Part shown: in pieces, positions 1 through 15,100 of the stretch
How positions within the stretch are numbered: the first letter of the stretch is position 1
How the letters are laid out: the number at the start of each line of letters is the position of its first letter
NCBI GenBank assembly: GCA_905160935.1
Contig: CAJHZI010000475.1
Coordinates: 221,001 to 285,000 of the forward strand
Direction: 5' to 3'
Length of the DNA: 64,000 bases
Origin: Enchytraeus crypticus
Lineage: Eukaryota > Annelida > Clitellata > Enchytraeida > Enchytraeidae
Translations under genes and position numbers: made by a program
The notes under the pieces: generated by a model
Seen by the model: the letters and a program-made list of their open reading frames with translations, nothing else
What the model was told of the DNA's origin: nothing
Database searches by the model: none

Positions 1-153
1 CTCGCTCTGGACTCAACTCCAGGACGCTACCGCCACTCCGGCGACAGTGAGGACTTGAACGACGTCATCTCCTCACAGCACGAGATCAATCGGCTGAGTG
101 CAGAGGTGCGCAGGCTGGAGACGGAGCTACGACGCAGTGCTACCACCTCACAG
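1..153 (+). CDS. TRIP11: TRIP11 exon a (partial at window edge)
   Basis: Frame 1 encodes 51 residues ending RRSATTSQ, then CAG|GT at 153/154. The acidic DSED run followed by [19 protein letters not shown] matches the start of the main TRIP11 coiled coil. The exon 3' end and donor are repeated twice downstream with an 86-bp period. Confidence 0.85.
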
Positions 154-3100
154 GTTTTTTCATTATCTTTAACTAGTATAAAGGTTTACTTTACGAGTTC
201 ATTTACTGTAAGCTTCGATGCAGTGCTACCGCCTCACAGGTTTTTTCATTATCTTTAACTAGTATAAGGGTTTACTTTATGAGTTCATTTACTTTAAGCT
301 TCGATGCAGTGCTACCACCTCACAGGTTTTGTTCATTGCGTTTTATTAAAATAATACTAAAATAAGCCTAAGTTATTTACTTGTCCAACGATGATATCAA
401 GGACATCAAGTTATATTTAACTACGCTAAATTTATTGTATCGAGTGGATAGTATTTGAATTTACATTATAACAAATTTTTCGTTTGTTCAAATTCAAATC
501 AATTCTATTGATGCTGTATAAGCTATGTTGAAATTGGTATTTTAATTATTTTAATTTAATTTTAGAACAATAGGATGTATTAAATCAAGCCTACTTTATT
601 GTATTATACTAATCAATCAATCAATACGAATTTGATGTCCGGTTCTTTGCCATAAGGCAATATCAGGGACGTTAAGCAATGTCAGGTACGTCAGGCAATA
701 TCAGGGACGTCAGGCAATGTTAGGGATATTAAGTGTATTTTATAGAATGTAGTGTTTGGAAAATTGCATATCAATACACTGTTCTGCTGTTTTCGTGCAG
801 CAGGGTAATGGAGCATGCGTAGACTCCAGTGTTGAAGGGTTGTCTGTAGCACAGCTAACGTCAGAGATTGAGGTTTGTATCGGAAGGGTTCAGTGCTTGA
901 GCGTTGACGAAAGGTTTAAGAGACCCACAACAGCTCTGATTTGTGGATGGTGTAATTGAGCCATTGTTCTTACAGAGCCGTTCATCCCCCCCCCCAAATG
1001 AACCACTCAAAAATGATTTCTAATGTTTGAATAATCTTCATTCCATTCTTCATTGTAATATGCTGTATGCTTTTAGCGGTACAATATCGTATCACTTCAG
1101 AAGCCTAGAATTGAAAAAAACATTTATTACTTTTATTCTGCTACATTTGTACAGCGTTATATCTGAGTTATCATTTATTTCAATTATTGATCAATACACT
1201 TTGTGCAAAGTGCAATCAGAAGCGTAGTGTACTCAGTATATTTATGCTGGCTGGAGTGTACTCAGTATATTTATGCTGGCTGGAGCCAGTGGCGAAGTTG
1301 GTAAGATACTCGACCGCGGATCAGTATGTGCAGGGTTCAAATCCTGGGCTCGCCCGTCACTGACATCGCTTTCGAGTTAGGAAACTGACGTTAACCTTAG
1401 CTTTACCAGCTTTTAGCTTTTATGTATTTGTGGTGCTATGTATTTATAAGATTATGTATTTGTGACGTTATGTATTCCTGATGTTATGTATTCCTGATGC
1501 TATGTATTTGCGACGTTATGTCGCACACTGTATTATTTATTTCTAATACCATTCCAGGAGCTCAAGCGACAGCTAAGGGACACCGTGGACAGGCACCAAA
1601 ATGAGCTCACCGCGCTGGAACAGGTCCATCGGCAGACGATAGCGAGTCTGAAGAGGAGCCACCGTGAGGCACTGGAAAAGCTTTCCACCCAGCCGCCGCC
1701 ATCCCACACGAGTGAGCAACAACAACAGCAGGAGCTGGTAGCACTGAGACAGAGGTTTAAAGAGCTGGAGGAGCGGAACGCTAAGTTAGAGTTCGACCTG
1801 GAGCACCTGCACGCTGCCGATAGACGCAAGGCAGTCGTGGTGGATGAACTTACGGAAGAGCTTTCCACTTCTAAACACAATACTGCCAGCGTATGTCTCT
1901 TCACTTCTAAACACAACACTGCCAGTGTATGTCTCTTCACTTCTAAACACAACACTGCCAGCGTATGTCTCTTCACTTCTAAACACAACACTGCCAGCGT
2001 ATGTCTCTTCACTTCTAAACACAACACTGCCAGCGTATGTCTCTTCACTTCTAAACACAACACTGCTACCATATGTCTTGTAGCTGTTATGTCTCTAACG
2101 TTCATTTTAGTGGATGAAATTAAAAATAGAAATAGAAACAAAACATAAGAATAAAAAAGAAATAGAAACGAGAAAGAACGGAAATGTCAATGTAATTATA
2201 TTCTTTAAAACGTCGTTGTATGAATCGTTATGACTATGTTTACTGGCATTTATTGCTTTCTACTGCTACCTGTTGCTGTTACAATCAATGATATATGTCA
2301 ATGAATATATGACATTGTATCTTTGGCTTGTTGCTTTTGGGTTGCTGAAGAACAGACCAACTGTGGACTGTACATGTCATAAAATTATTATATTATTATT
2401 ATAATTATTATTATTATACGATGTATAATACAAAATTATAACACATAATTATATAGAATTATTATACCTTTATTATTATTATAAAAGAGACTTTATTTAA
2501 TTAAAAGTTTTTTTTAAAAAAGCGATTAAAATAATTCCTCTGCACTCTGGGAAGCCGCTTTAGCCAAAGTGCCACTGAAGCAGACTTCATTGAATCGCTG
2601 GAGAGCAATAGACAGTCGCTGCCACAGAAAAGATTTTTCGCGCTTATCACCAGTAATGGAGCTGGTCCTCCTGCCTATTTCGTCAATAAAGTCTGATGCG
2701 AGAGAGTTGATGGGCCCCAGGGTCTCAAAGGCAATAGGCATGAAGATATAGTTGCCAGAGATTTCGGCATACTTCAGAGTTTTCCTATTAGCCGCGGCCT
2801 CTGCTGCAGCACCAGCAGCAGCGCAAGAAAGGCCGAGATTGCTTATTGAAAAAGTGTCCGTAACAGTGACGTCCCAGCTAACACACTTCCCCTCTGCCCA
2901 TGGGATTTGAGAGACACCGTCTGGACGTTTACCATCAGTGCGGATCAATCCCAGGGGCTCTTTAATGGCTGGGATATTCGCTCGACTCAGGGCGCGCCAG
3001 ATCAAGTCGTTTATGAACTGAGGTCTGCTGATTCTGCCGGCACTACGCTTGCACGACAGGCCGTGAATGCCTAACGCATTGACTGAGACACCACAAATGC

Positions 3101-6100
3101 AGTTGTGTGGCTCACATAAGGTAGTGCCCAGACGAAGACCGGCCGCGACTCTGACTGCTTCGTCGTCCAGATGGAGGCCGCATGATGAGATTGGTAAAGC
3201 CTTGATCCAGTCTCCACTATGGGGGGCCGACACTGCGAGCAGCCGCGCCTTTTCTATTATTATTATTATATATTATTATATATTATTATATATTATATTA
3301 TATTATATATATTATATTATATTATATTATGGTTATATTATATTATATTATACTACATTATATTATATTATATTATATTATATATATTATATTATATTAT
3401 ATTATACTATGTTATATTATATTATACTATATTATATTATATTATACTATATTATATTATATCTACTGAACATAAACATAAAAACAAGACACTTGGTATA
3501 TTTTTAGATCTCTCAAAAGCATTTGATACTGTTGATCATAACACTCTGCTTCACAAGTTGCATTTTTATGAAATACGTGGTACTGCCTATGATTGGTTTA
3601 ACTCTCATTTATCTCGAAGAAAACAATACACCTTAGTTGGTGACAGCATTTCTAGTGTGTTATCTGTTGGTATCGGTGTTCCTCAAGGTTCGATTTTAGG
3701 ACCTTTACTTTTTACAATCTATATGAATGACATTCATAACCCGTTATGCCTGTTCATTTGGGTCCATAAAACTATATGCTGATGATTCTAATTTGTTTGT
3801 TAAACATAAGTCTATTGATGAATTGTTTATCTCTGCGAATCTAGCTTGCTCTGAAGTAAGTAAATGGCTTATAAGTAACAAACTAACTATAAATTGCTCT
3901 AAGTCTTCATATGTATTGTTCTACCCCACTAAAGACGATGAAGCTCTTATTCAAACTAGCAATTTAACGGTATCCATTGATAATAACTGCATTAATAGAA
4001 CATATGTTGCCAAATTTTTAGGCTTAACATTAGATGAAAATTTGACTTTTGGTGTTAATATGGAATTGAAGTTTATGCCAATACAGCCAAACAGTTGCTT
4101 CAACCCTTACATGTTGCATGTAACCGTATTCTAAGAACTTTACAGAATAAACATAAGTTTCATAATGTTAAACAACTTTATATGAATTATAATGTATTAC
4201 CAATTTTTCAGTTATTCCAACATACTGATAAACTTGTTTTTAAATGTATTAATTTCCCCGATCTGACTATGTCAGTATCCATAAAATGTATTTTTACTGC
4301 TAATCAGATCTCATTTGTTTATAATACAAGGCTCTCGAGACCAATTATTTGTGTTCTAGAACAACTTCAGAATTTTTAAAATCTTATGTCTATAACTTTA
4401 TCAATTCTTGGAACCAAATACCTTCTGATATCTGTAGTTCGAGGTCCCTAGCAGAATTCACTAAACATTACAAATATATATTGTTTGATGGTTTGTAAAT
4501 TACTAAATTTTGGTTTTTTGTGTCAATGTCCAGCTAGAATTGTTGCTTAGCTAAAGTGTGTATTTAAGTTGATTTTGCATTAAACATGACATTAATATAG
4601 TTGTAGACGGTGGTCAGCTAAATAAGATGTGTATCATCTTCCCTGACGGCCGTTGTTCTGGTTTCTTAGATTGTTTGATACCCTGTGTTTCTGGGAATTT
4701 TTTATTTTATTTCTTTTAAATGTTTATTTCTATTTGTATTTGTCAGTGATTTGGTGTTGATACTGAAATAAACACATATCTTTCTCTCTCTATATTGTAT
4801 ATTATATTATATATTACTTCTCTTCAGCACATTTATATTGCAGATTGGTCTGGGTTAATTGATATGTAGTAATGTGTGCTGTGGGGACGTCCCTGACATC
4901 ATCCCTGGATGAGGAAACTGACGTTAAGCCTTTATTTATTATTACTATTAAATATGTATGTAATTATATGAAATTGTAATATATAGTATACATAATATAA
5001 ATATAGTATATATAATATAAATTGGCAATATGCTACTGGACCAGAGCATGAATGTGTTCACATATTCACGTGTATGTAACAGCAATCAGAGCGGCTGCAG
5101 GCTGAGAACAAGCGACTGAGTGCTGAGCTCACTGACTATCAACAGCGCTATCAAGACCTGGAGGAGGCGTTGAAGCAGACTAGAAATTCACTGTCGACCA
5201 ATCAGAGACAAGGAGCCGCTGACGCAAGTTTTGCGGAGTATAGTTACGAAGAGCTGACACGTCTTACTGAGGCTAAACAAGAACAGGTAGTAGTTTAATT
5301 TAGTTGTAGAGGTGCCCGGCACGAAGCACTTTGATTGATTTGAATTATTAGCTTGGTAGTGATTGTTTAATACCTAATGAATTAACAAATTAGTAGCTTA
5401 TTTAATATTTAGTACTAGATGATTTAATATTCAATGGTGTAATTCTGGTTTCGCCCGTCACTGACATCGCTTTCGAGTGAGGAAACTGACGTTAGCATTA
5501 GCTTTACCAGCTTTTAACTATTACTAAAATTATTGCATCTGTTTCTTTTGAGGCTCAATATTTTACTTTTTATCGACTGCTTAGAGATTTACCTGTACGA
5601 TTATTAAGATGGTTGTTAGAGGATTACTAGAATTGAGTGTAGTGTTGGACTGTTGGTTACACGTACTATGGTCTTGAATGACTCTATCTGGTCGCTTGGT
5701 TTGTTGTCCTAGAATCATTGAAGTGGCTATGATGATAAAGTATCAGCTTAGTGTTTTAGATACTTCCATTAATAGTAATAATAATAAGTGCATTTATAAG
5801 GCTCTGCTCTGTGCTAAGTGCTACAGTAGGGCTGACCATGTTGAAAGCCAGCTTCCTTCTTCGTTAGTATATCAGTAATATGGCGAGCCCATGGATTTGA
5901 ACCTCACATCTACTCAGTGCTATACATAATCTGAACTGATTATGCCACTTGCTCAGTCTGGGGGCTTAAGGTGCACAGACAATTGCTCATTTTCTCAATT
6001 GTCTCTGATGTGCCTTCAGGCTGTTAACCTTCAGGCCATTGACCTTCAGGCTGTTAACCTTCAGGCTGTTAACCTTCAGGCTGTTAACCTTCAAGCTGTT

Positions 6101-9100
6101 AACCTTCAGGCTGTTAACCTTGAGGTTGTTTCTTACAAATATTTGTGACCTTCGTTTGGCTGTTCAGATAACAGAACTGCAGAATAAGATAGAGGCCTAT
6201 GAGCAGGAACTGGAGCAGTTTGACCTAATTAAATCTGATTGGCAGACGGAGAAGGATTCCCTAGAAAAAACTTTAATTAGACTTCGCGAACAGTTGAAGG
6301 AGAAAGAAGAAGCGCAGAATGTCATGTTGGCGCGCAAGGTTTGTGCACGGACCCAATCAGCTTGTGCAGTGCTTGCAGTTAATTATCAACTCATTACTTC
6401 ACTGATGCTTGCCACAGTTTATTATATGTTTTCAATATATTAGGCATTTTAGTTTTTATGTTTACATTTATTCGATGAAGTTCACCAATTAACTGAATGT
6501 TAAGTTTTGAGATGCTATATCATATTGTATGTTAATGCTTTTAGTTTGTACAAATGTTCTACTTCTCTAAGAGAGTTTCATTGTTTAAAAAAAGGAGTGA
6601 AATGATTTTGTCTTGCATGTTTGGGTATTACAGCATGCATTGAATCCTATTTTTATTATATCTAATCAGCTTTCTACTGTGATATTATGCAATTTATTTA
6701 TTTAAAACTTGTATTAAAATATTAGTTAAGTAAATTCAAGTCATTTCTCTCTTAGTGCACTGCCTACTGGCAGGTCCATGGTACATAACGCCTCCACTCT
6801 TCTCTGTCTTTCGCCTTCCTCTTCATTTCCACATATGAGTGGGTCTTTAAATCATCTAACATACCTAATCTCGGCCTACCCCTGCCTCTTTTTCCTTCCA
6901 TTCTACCTTCTATGACCTCTTTTAATAGACCTTCCCCCCCTTCGAATGTGTCCTATCCATCTCTTCTTCCTATTTCTTAATACATTTATCAACTGTCTAT
7001 CTGTGCCAACTCTCTTCAGAACTTACTCATTTGTAACCTTTTGAGTCCTGCTAATCCTCTCCACTCTTCTCCAAATCCACATTTCCAATGCCTCCAGCTT
7101 CCTAATATCTTCCTTCCTTAAGGTCTATGTTTCACCTCCGTACAATAGCGTGGTCCAAACCAAAGTTTTCACTATCTTTATCTTTGTGTCTTTCTTTAAA
7201 CTTTTTGTTAATAGTTCTTTTTTACTACCAAAGGCCGCTTTTGCTTGTGCAATCCTACTGCATATTTCTGTCTCACATTTCCCATCATCGGTTATAGTAT
7301 GACCCAAATATTTGAAACTCCTTACCTCTTCCAATTTCGTACCATTGATTGTGATATTAACTTCACCTTTATTATTGGACACTCTCATGACCTTGGTCTT
7401 TTTTATATTAATCTTCATGCCATATCTTAGGGCCGTATCATTATCTCTGCAATCCAATCTCGCTGCCCGCTACCATTACTTGGTCATCTGCAAATCGTAC
7501 ATCTTGTAACAAATTCCCTCCTACTTTAATTCCTTCTTCCAAGTCTTCCATGGCTTCCTCCAGCATTGCCTCAGCGTCAATGTTAAACAGCCGCGGCGAA
7601 ATGCTACAACCTTGTCTTACTCCACGTCCTATTTCACCTTCTTCTGAGTATTCTTGTTGGATTTTGATTACTGCTCTTTGAAATTAAATAAATTAATTTG
7701 ATTACTGCTCTTTGAAATTAAATTAATTAATTTATTGAAGTCATAGAAAGAGTTTTTAAATACATAAGTAAATCGACAAGTAAGCTATAAATAAGCAACA
7801 AAAGTACAAAAATGTTCAAGATTTGCACATTTGTTTTGTTTCTTCTCTGGCTTTCTGTAGATTTTAATTTAGTTAGTTGCGTGATTTTGAGTGTAATATT
7901 TAGTAATTTTTTGTAGCATTGATATAAGTAATATTTAGTAATTTTTTGTAGCATTGATAGAAGTAGGCCTGTAGTATTGAGTGTGAGAGCTGTTTAGCAA
8001 CACTAAGTAAGCTAACGTGTGTGGTAGATTTGTGTCACTGAATTATTTCGAGAAATGTGTGATTTAGATGGACTAAGTTAAGAGATGTCGGTTTGCTTTA
8101 GTAATTGTTTACTATAATAATTCTGTGGTGTTCAAGTAACCATCATAGTAAGCGCAATCCTTAGCGCAATTTAAGTACTGCTATAGTCTACCTGAGATGG
8201 AAATAATGAAATTGAAAAGATGAAATTTACAGACACAAGGAAAATGTACAAAGAGATAAATGAAATAACTAATCGGAAATCTAATTGCTCACATAGTAAA
8301 TGCATCAAGGCTAAGAATGGAGATATTCTCATGACAAAGAAAGGTATACTTGATAGATGGTCAGAGTATATCGATGACCTTTTTAAAGATAATCGAATGG
8401 AGCTTCCAAAAATAACTAAAGAAATAGCAGGTCCTAAAATCTTAGAAGACGAAGTTAGATATGCCATTAGGAAATTAAAAAGAAATAAAGCAAGCGGACC
8501 AGATAACATAACAGAATTATTATATTTACTAATTAATCACTTAACTAGTAATCACTTAATTGAAATTTTGTGTGTGGTTTTCACGATTGCTAATTAAAGT
8601 CTAATAAGGGTAGGATATTGACCCCTCACTCCTCCCATATAACATCCCTGCTTGAGTATATATATTTTTGGCATTCTTATATAAACATTGCAGTTATTTA
8701 TTAAGTTTGGCATGAAAATTTGTGCGTAAATTGATTTACTTATGTTTAGTATACTAAAATAGCAAATATTGCTAGTAATTTCACTCAATCACACTTCCTA
8801 TTTGCTGTAAGTCACAGTGTAGTACAATAAAATGGTTACGTTTAACTTTCACGCTGCTTACTCTAGCTAGTGATTATGTAATTTTTATTCACAGGCTGGT
8901 GGGGGTAGAAATGGTAATAAACAGGCATTTGCAGCTGATAGTAATAGCAAGGTAAAACAATATAATCTCATTATTTAAATCTCATAATTCATCAATCAAT
9001 AAGAATTAACGTCTAATTCCTCGCCATAAGGCAATGTCTGGGACGTCATGTGCTATCTTTATTTAAGTTTGACGTAGCCGGGTTTTAAACTTTTAATTGA

Positions 9101-12100
9101 TATCTCAACTGAAGACATTTTAACATTTTCAAATTGATGTTCTTAAATTCATTATGATAGTAACTATCGTTATGTACCGCTAATGCTAGAGTAAATCCGT
9201 GGCTTCTGATTGAAACGATTCTTTAAAAGTTGAATCGCTGCCTGACGACTCGAGATCATGTGGTCTAAAAGAGCCTCAAAACTGAACTAACTGATTTAGT
9301 TTAGATTGCGGACATCACTTTAAAACTTCTATATGTTATTTTTATAATACTGATTGCAATTCCAATCTTATTATATACCTTTAAATGTTTATTACTAATT
9401 AGTACATTGTGCTGAAATAGGTGTGAAATGTCTTGGTGTTGCTGAACTTCTTTTTGCTCGCTGGCTTGATTTTGTCTCAATAGTGCTTGCTGTTGTCATT
9501 GATGACTGTAGCACTCTAATTGTTATTATTATTATTATTAATCCTGAATTAATTGCTGACGCCACAGGGATTGATGGAGGCAAAGCGACGGGGTAGGCCT
9601 GACAATGAGGAAAATCTCGAGATCCAAGGCACAGATTACTCAGATGACGAGGATGTAGAGAGCACTGCGGCAAGACTGAGCGAGCAAGTGGAAGAGTTGA
9701 TGAGAGAGAGTGGAAGACTGGAGTCAGAGAGAAATCAACTGTTTCTGGAAAAGGTCTGTGTTTAGTTAACTATTTATTCCTTACTCTAGTCACTGGCATG
9801 CTTGGATGACAGTAAACTAGCTATTTTTAAACGAGGTTTTTAAACTAGGTTCTAAATTATAAATTCTAGTAGATCAGGCGGGACTAAACCAGTAGTAGTG
9901 TCTGTTAAACGTCAGACTATGGGTCAGTAAATGCAGGATTCAAATCCAGACCTCACCAGTCTCTGAAACTTGACTCAGACTCTTGACAGAAAACTAATGC
10001 TAAACTTTTCTAACTTTACTAACTGCGCTGATGTAATAGATGTAATACCTCCTGTAATACCTGTCAGTAAGCAGTGCAATAAGAGATAGAGAGAGGGAGA
10101 GATGTAATAGAATGATTCTCACTTTTGTCTGCTGATTTAACTGTTTTCACATTATATGTCGGTGTTTGATGAATTTCTAAATAAACATATGTACTACTAC
10201 TACTAGAATGGACTACCTATGCTACCAGGAATTTAGATCGGGGCTGTCCAAATGTGGCTCCGAAATATAATTGGTATTATCTGCAAGGCGCTGAAAAATC
10301 TTGTATAGATTTTGAAAATAAGAATTGTTGTATGATTTTAAAAAGGTGACAAAGTAGCTGTAGTGCAAGAAAACGAAGGAATAAAAGTGGGATTCGTATT
10401 GCTTGGACTTTGTTGGATTAACATTTTGCTATTCATATAAGCTACTGAGGAAGGCAACGGGAAACCACCTCAAAAGCCATACTTTCCCTAGCTGTGGAAC
10501 ACAAGGTATGGATAAGGCATAAACTTTGTGAAGGGATTAACTTGTTGATCTAAGGAGTGCTCTTATGGAGTGAGAAAACAGACTTTGCATATGAATATGT
10601 ACCTTGAACCTGCCACTTTGGCAGTGCACTGAACAGAGAGAGATGAGCTACCAAGGCAACATATTTCATTGTCATTTTCTGGCTTACAATTCAGGAACAA
10701 CTTAGCAAGGAACTGGAAGAAGAAAGATCTCGGGTCGTGGAACTCGACAAGAGGCTGGCTACAGCCTCACAGGAGAGCCAATCTTTAGCAGAACTTTCTG
10801 CAACCAATCAGAATCTAGCTGCACAGATGAAAGAAAAAGAATCAGAGATTGATACGTTGACGTCTAAACTAATTTCTGCCAAAGAAGACCTGGTCAAAGT
10901 CTCTATGACCTCAAACTCCAGTCTTCCTGGAGAACGTTCCATCAATGAAGATTCCAGCAAGGTTGTGGAGACATCCAGCAACGACACTGTTCTTCAGTTA
11001 GAAAGTCGTATTAAAGAACTGGAGAAAGATTTGGAGGCAGAGGTGGAAGAGAAGAATTCCCTAGAGAGAAGTCTTGAGGAGCTGGATGAACAACATGAGG
11101 CAGCTCTTACTCAGGTCATCAAAGTGCGCTCTGAGATGACCAAGACCTGCGAAGAACTGAAGGTCAAGGTCGTACAGCTCGAGGCAGAACTACAGAAGAG
11201 CTGTGAGAAGTTGACTAGGCTGGAAAAGGACTCAGAAGGTCAAGGTGAACTAGCAAGTAAGATTAAAAATCTCGAGCGGGATATACTTGTAATGAGGCGG
11301 GAAAGAAATGATGCAGTGGAAAGGCTGAACGTAGTGGTGCGGGAAAAGGAAGAGAACGAGAGAAAGTTGACTGCGGGCTCTGCGGAGATGGAGAAACTTA
11401 AAGAGAACCTGAATAAACAGCGAGATCTTTTCAAATCTCAACTGTCGAAATTGGAAATAGAGAATTCGACAAGTAGATCGGAGATGACTCGACTTAAATC
11501 TGAGGCAGAAAAATTGAGGATGAGGATAAAATCATTTGAGGAAAACTCAACTGGACGTGAAGCGTTGCAGGCTGCATCTTTATCGAACGCTACGAAGTCG
11601 AACAACGTTTCTAATGTAGTTGCAGAAACTGGGCAGCGTGTTCCAACAATTAGGCTGGATGCTGAAAGTCTTGAAGCACTGCAGGGAGAGATTGAGAGAT
11701 TAAAGGAAGAAAATAAGGAACTGAGTGAAAGACTGACATCTGTTCAAGCAGAGGCAGAACTGTATGAGGCAGAGACCGATAGGCTCAGTGCCATAGAAGA
11801 GAAATATAACAATCTCGTCAGTGCAAACGAACGACTTTTGAAAGTGGAACAGAATTACAACGAGCTGCTCTTGAAGCGAAGCCGTGCCGAACAGACAAGT
11901 AGAGGTGATGATGAGGTTGATAAGTTGAAAGAAAACCTCGCTCAGATTCAGCAGAAATACGACCAACTTTTAAAATCAAACGAAGCTCAAACTGAAAGAA
12001 AGCACGACGAGTTAGTTCAGTTAAACGAAAGACTTTCGCAGAGCTTGAAAGAGAAAGACTTAGAGATAACTCGGTTGAAATTGGAATCTGACGGCATTAA

Positions 12101-15100
12101 TGGCGTAAACGGAGAAGAATCGAGTGACGCGTTGGCTGGCTCGAGAGGTGGTAAAGATTTGGAGGAGGCGGGGGTGGAAAAGGTTGTCCCGTTGAAGGAC
12201 GGGAAGGACTTTGAGATCTCCAAGAAGTCTGCGGAAGAAGTTTCTCGTTTGAAATCGACAGTGGCGCAGCAGGAGGAGCTCATCTCTGTGCTCAACTCTA
12301 AATACTCGTCCATGCTGAAGCTGCTGGAGGACCGGTCTTTGGATATACATGGTAACACTGTGCTGGTAGATCTGCACAAGCTTGAGTCAGAGACTCTCAA
12401 TCTGCGCAGAGAAAAGGTTTGTAGTCACATTTTGTCCATTTCCGTTTAGTATCTTTTATTTGTTCATCCCAGCACAGATTACACAAACAATAGGAACGTG
12501 CTTGTGGTTAGATAAATTATAAAACAAAAGAGGCTACCATAAAGAGCCATAGCTCTGTGCGGTAATACCTTAATTAGTAACTATAGCAGAGTCTACTTGA
12601 GTCTGAAATACAAAAACCATACAATTTAATATTTTCAAATTAGGAAATTGAAACATTAACAACTTTGTTGTTCTTCTCTTTTTCTTTTCTATGCACCTCT
12701 TTTATTTTTCTGTTCGGATCTGTGGATTGATTCTACGATATAAATACGTGTAGGGCTAATTAACTTACGTTCATGACGACGTTTAGTAATTTATCTAGCT
12801 TCTTGATATTTATCTTTTCTTGTTACAAATTAGTCATTTGTCAATACGTGATAAACCTATGAAATTGATACTGATTTCTTAATCCCAACCCTGGTTGAAC
12901 TGAGATTCAAGGCTTGTATTGCAGGTTTATTCCCTTTGCCTAGTTATTTTTCAAATTGTATTATTGAAGGATGGTCAACTAGATAGGTTACTTGTGACCT
13001 GTTTGACGGCCTTGTTTGTGTACGTCACTGTATATTTAGAGTGTATTGAAATAAACATAGTTTTCTCTAATCTACTCAACAATACTATTGATGGTTCTAT
13101 TTGATTTCGCTACTTTTTAACGTATCTCTAACATATTGCATGTCTTCATAAATTATCTTTTCGCAGTGTGCTATTAACAGCTGGCAATGGTATATTATAT
13201 ATATTATATATAATAATTTTATATGCTCTGATGACGATGAATATTACGTTGCAGACTTTTGTTTCGCAGGAGAACATGATATAAGTGATGAACGAGAAGA
13301 CGCGTGAGGCGAGCGCTCTGAAGAGCGAGGTGCACAAGCTGATGAGCACGGTGTCAGCCAGCAAGGCAGCCCTTAGCAAGCTGCAGACAGACACGAGTCA
13401 GCAGCAGCCGATGAAAGGTGGTGCGAATGAGGACATGAAGCAGGAAGCGGTGAAGCAGCTGTCACAGCTGGTAAGAGATAAGGATCTCGAGATTGAGGCT
13501 CTGACGCAGAAGAACAGCACTCTGCTGCAGGTGGGTGGTGCAGCAACAACAACAAGCTAAAGCTTAGCGTCAGTTTCTTGTCTCTAAAGCTGGTCCAGTC
13601 TGTGACTGGGCGGGCAATGGATTTGAACCTTGCAGATACTAATCCACTGACAATGACCTCTTAGTTACCATAAACATGTGCTCTAAGCTCTGTCATCTAA
13701 AAGGTTCAATTTCTAGTGTAGTAATTTTCAGTCTCCTCTAACGGCACGTGGATTTAGCGGTTGGTCTATTCTTCAGTGATACTGACACAACATTTGAAAA
13801 CAATAAATGTTTAGGCAGTTATAGAATTATTTATTAAGTGGCTGATTGATTTATTGATTATCTGATTGATTGATTGAGTAATTGATTGATTGATTAGCTG
13901 ACTGATTGATTAGCTGACTGATTGATTAGCAGATTGATTGATTGCCTTATTGATTGATTAGCTGATTGATTGATTAGCTGATTGATTGATTGATTGATTG
14001 ATTGATTCAGGTGCTACACGACACGGCCCCGGACACCTCGGTGCTCATTATTGATTGATTGACTGATTTATTGATTAGCTGATTGATTAATTAGCTGATT
14101 GATTGATTGATTGATTGATTCAGGTGCTGCACGACACGGCCCCGGTCACTTCTGTACTCGTTGTTGACTGATTTGCTGATTGATTGAATGATTGATTAGC
14201 TGATTGATTGATTAGCTAATTGATTGATTAGTTGATGAATTGATTGATTGATTCAGGTGCTGCAGGGCTCAGCCCCGGACACTTCAGTGCTCGTGTCAGA
14301 GCGAGACGAGGCGCTACGACAGATCTCTGTGTATCAGAGCGACAGAGAACAATTGATCAATACGCTGAACGCCAAGCACAGCGAGAGCGTGTCCTTCTAC
14401 AATGAGACTGTCAGGCTGTCAACTCTTGTCAGTGAACTGTCAGAGAGATCTGAGCAGCTAGAGAGAAAATACACGTGAGTTGCGAGTGATTTAAGAGTAC
14501 GCCTAAGTAGTGAGTGAATTAAGAGTACGCCTAAGTATTGAGCGATTTAAGAGTAATCTTGAGTAGCGAGTGATTTAAGAGTAAGCTTAGGTGTGGATTG
14601 AGTTAAGAGTGCGCTTAGCAAGAGTGCTCTTAGGTGTGGATTGATTTAAGAGTATGCTTAGGTTTGGATTGATTTAAGAGTAAGCTTAGGTGTGGATTGA
14701 TTTAAGAATGAGCTTAGATGTGGATTGATTTAAGAGTACGCTTAGCTGTGGATTGATTTTTAAGAGTGCTCTTAGGTGTGGATTGATTTAAGAGTATACT
14801 TAGGTTTGGATTGATTTAAGAGTAAGCTTAGGTGTGGATTGATTTAAGAGTAAGCTTAGATGTGGATTGATTTAAGAGTACGCTTAGCTGTGGATTGATT
14901 TTTAAGAGTGCTCTTAGGTGTGGATTGATTTAAGAGTATACTTAGGTTTGGATTGGTTTAAGAGTAAGCTTAGATGTGGATTGATTCAAGAGTAAGCTTA
15001 GGTTTGTATTGATTTAAGAGTAAGCTTAGGTGTGGATTGATTTAAGAGTAAGCTTAGGTCTGGATTTATTTAAGAGTACATTAATTTAAGATTTTAGAAT

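Noticed and set aside
1278..1420. tRNA gene (also at 15443, 21601, 40422, 50454, 57962)
   Set aside because: A and B boxes are present, but no cloverleaf closes, and copies share a non-tRNA tail; these are SINEs.
1533..2141. Long antisense ORF with repeated [11 protein letters not shown] units
   Set aside because: It is the complement of exon b and its 36-bp array; the open frame comes from the repeat length being a multiple of 3.
3067..3507. Tyr/Ile-rich ORFs
   Set aside because: Translation of the TAT microsatellite between two LINE fragments.
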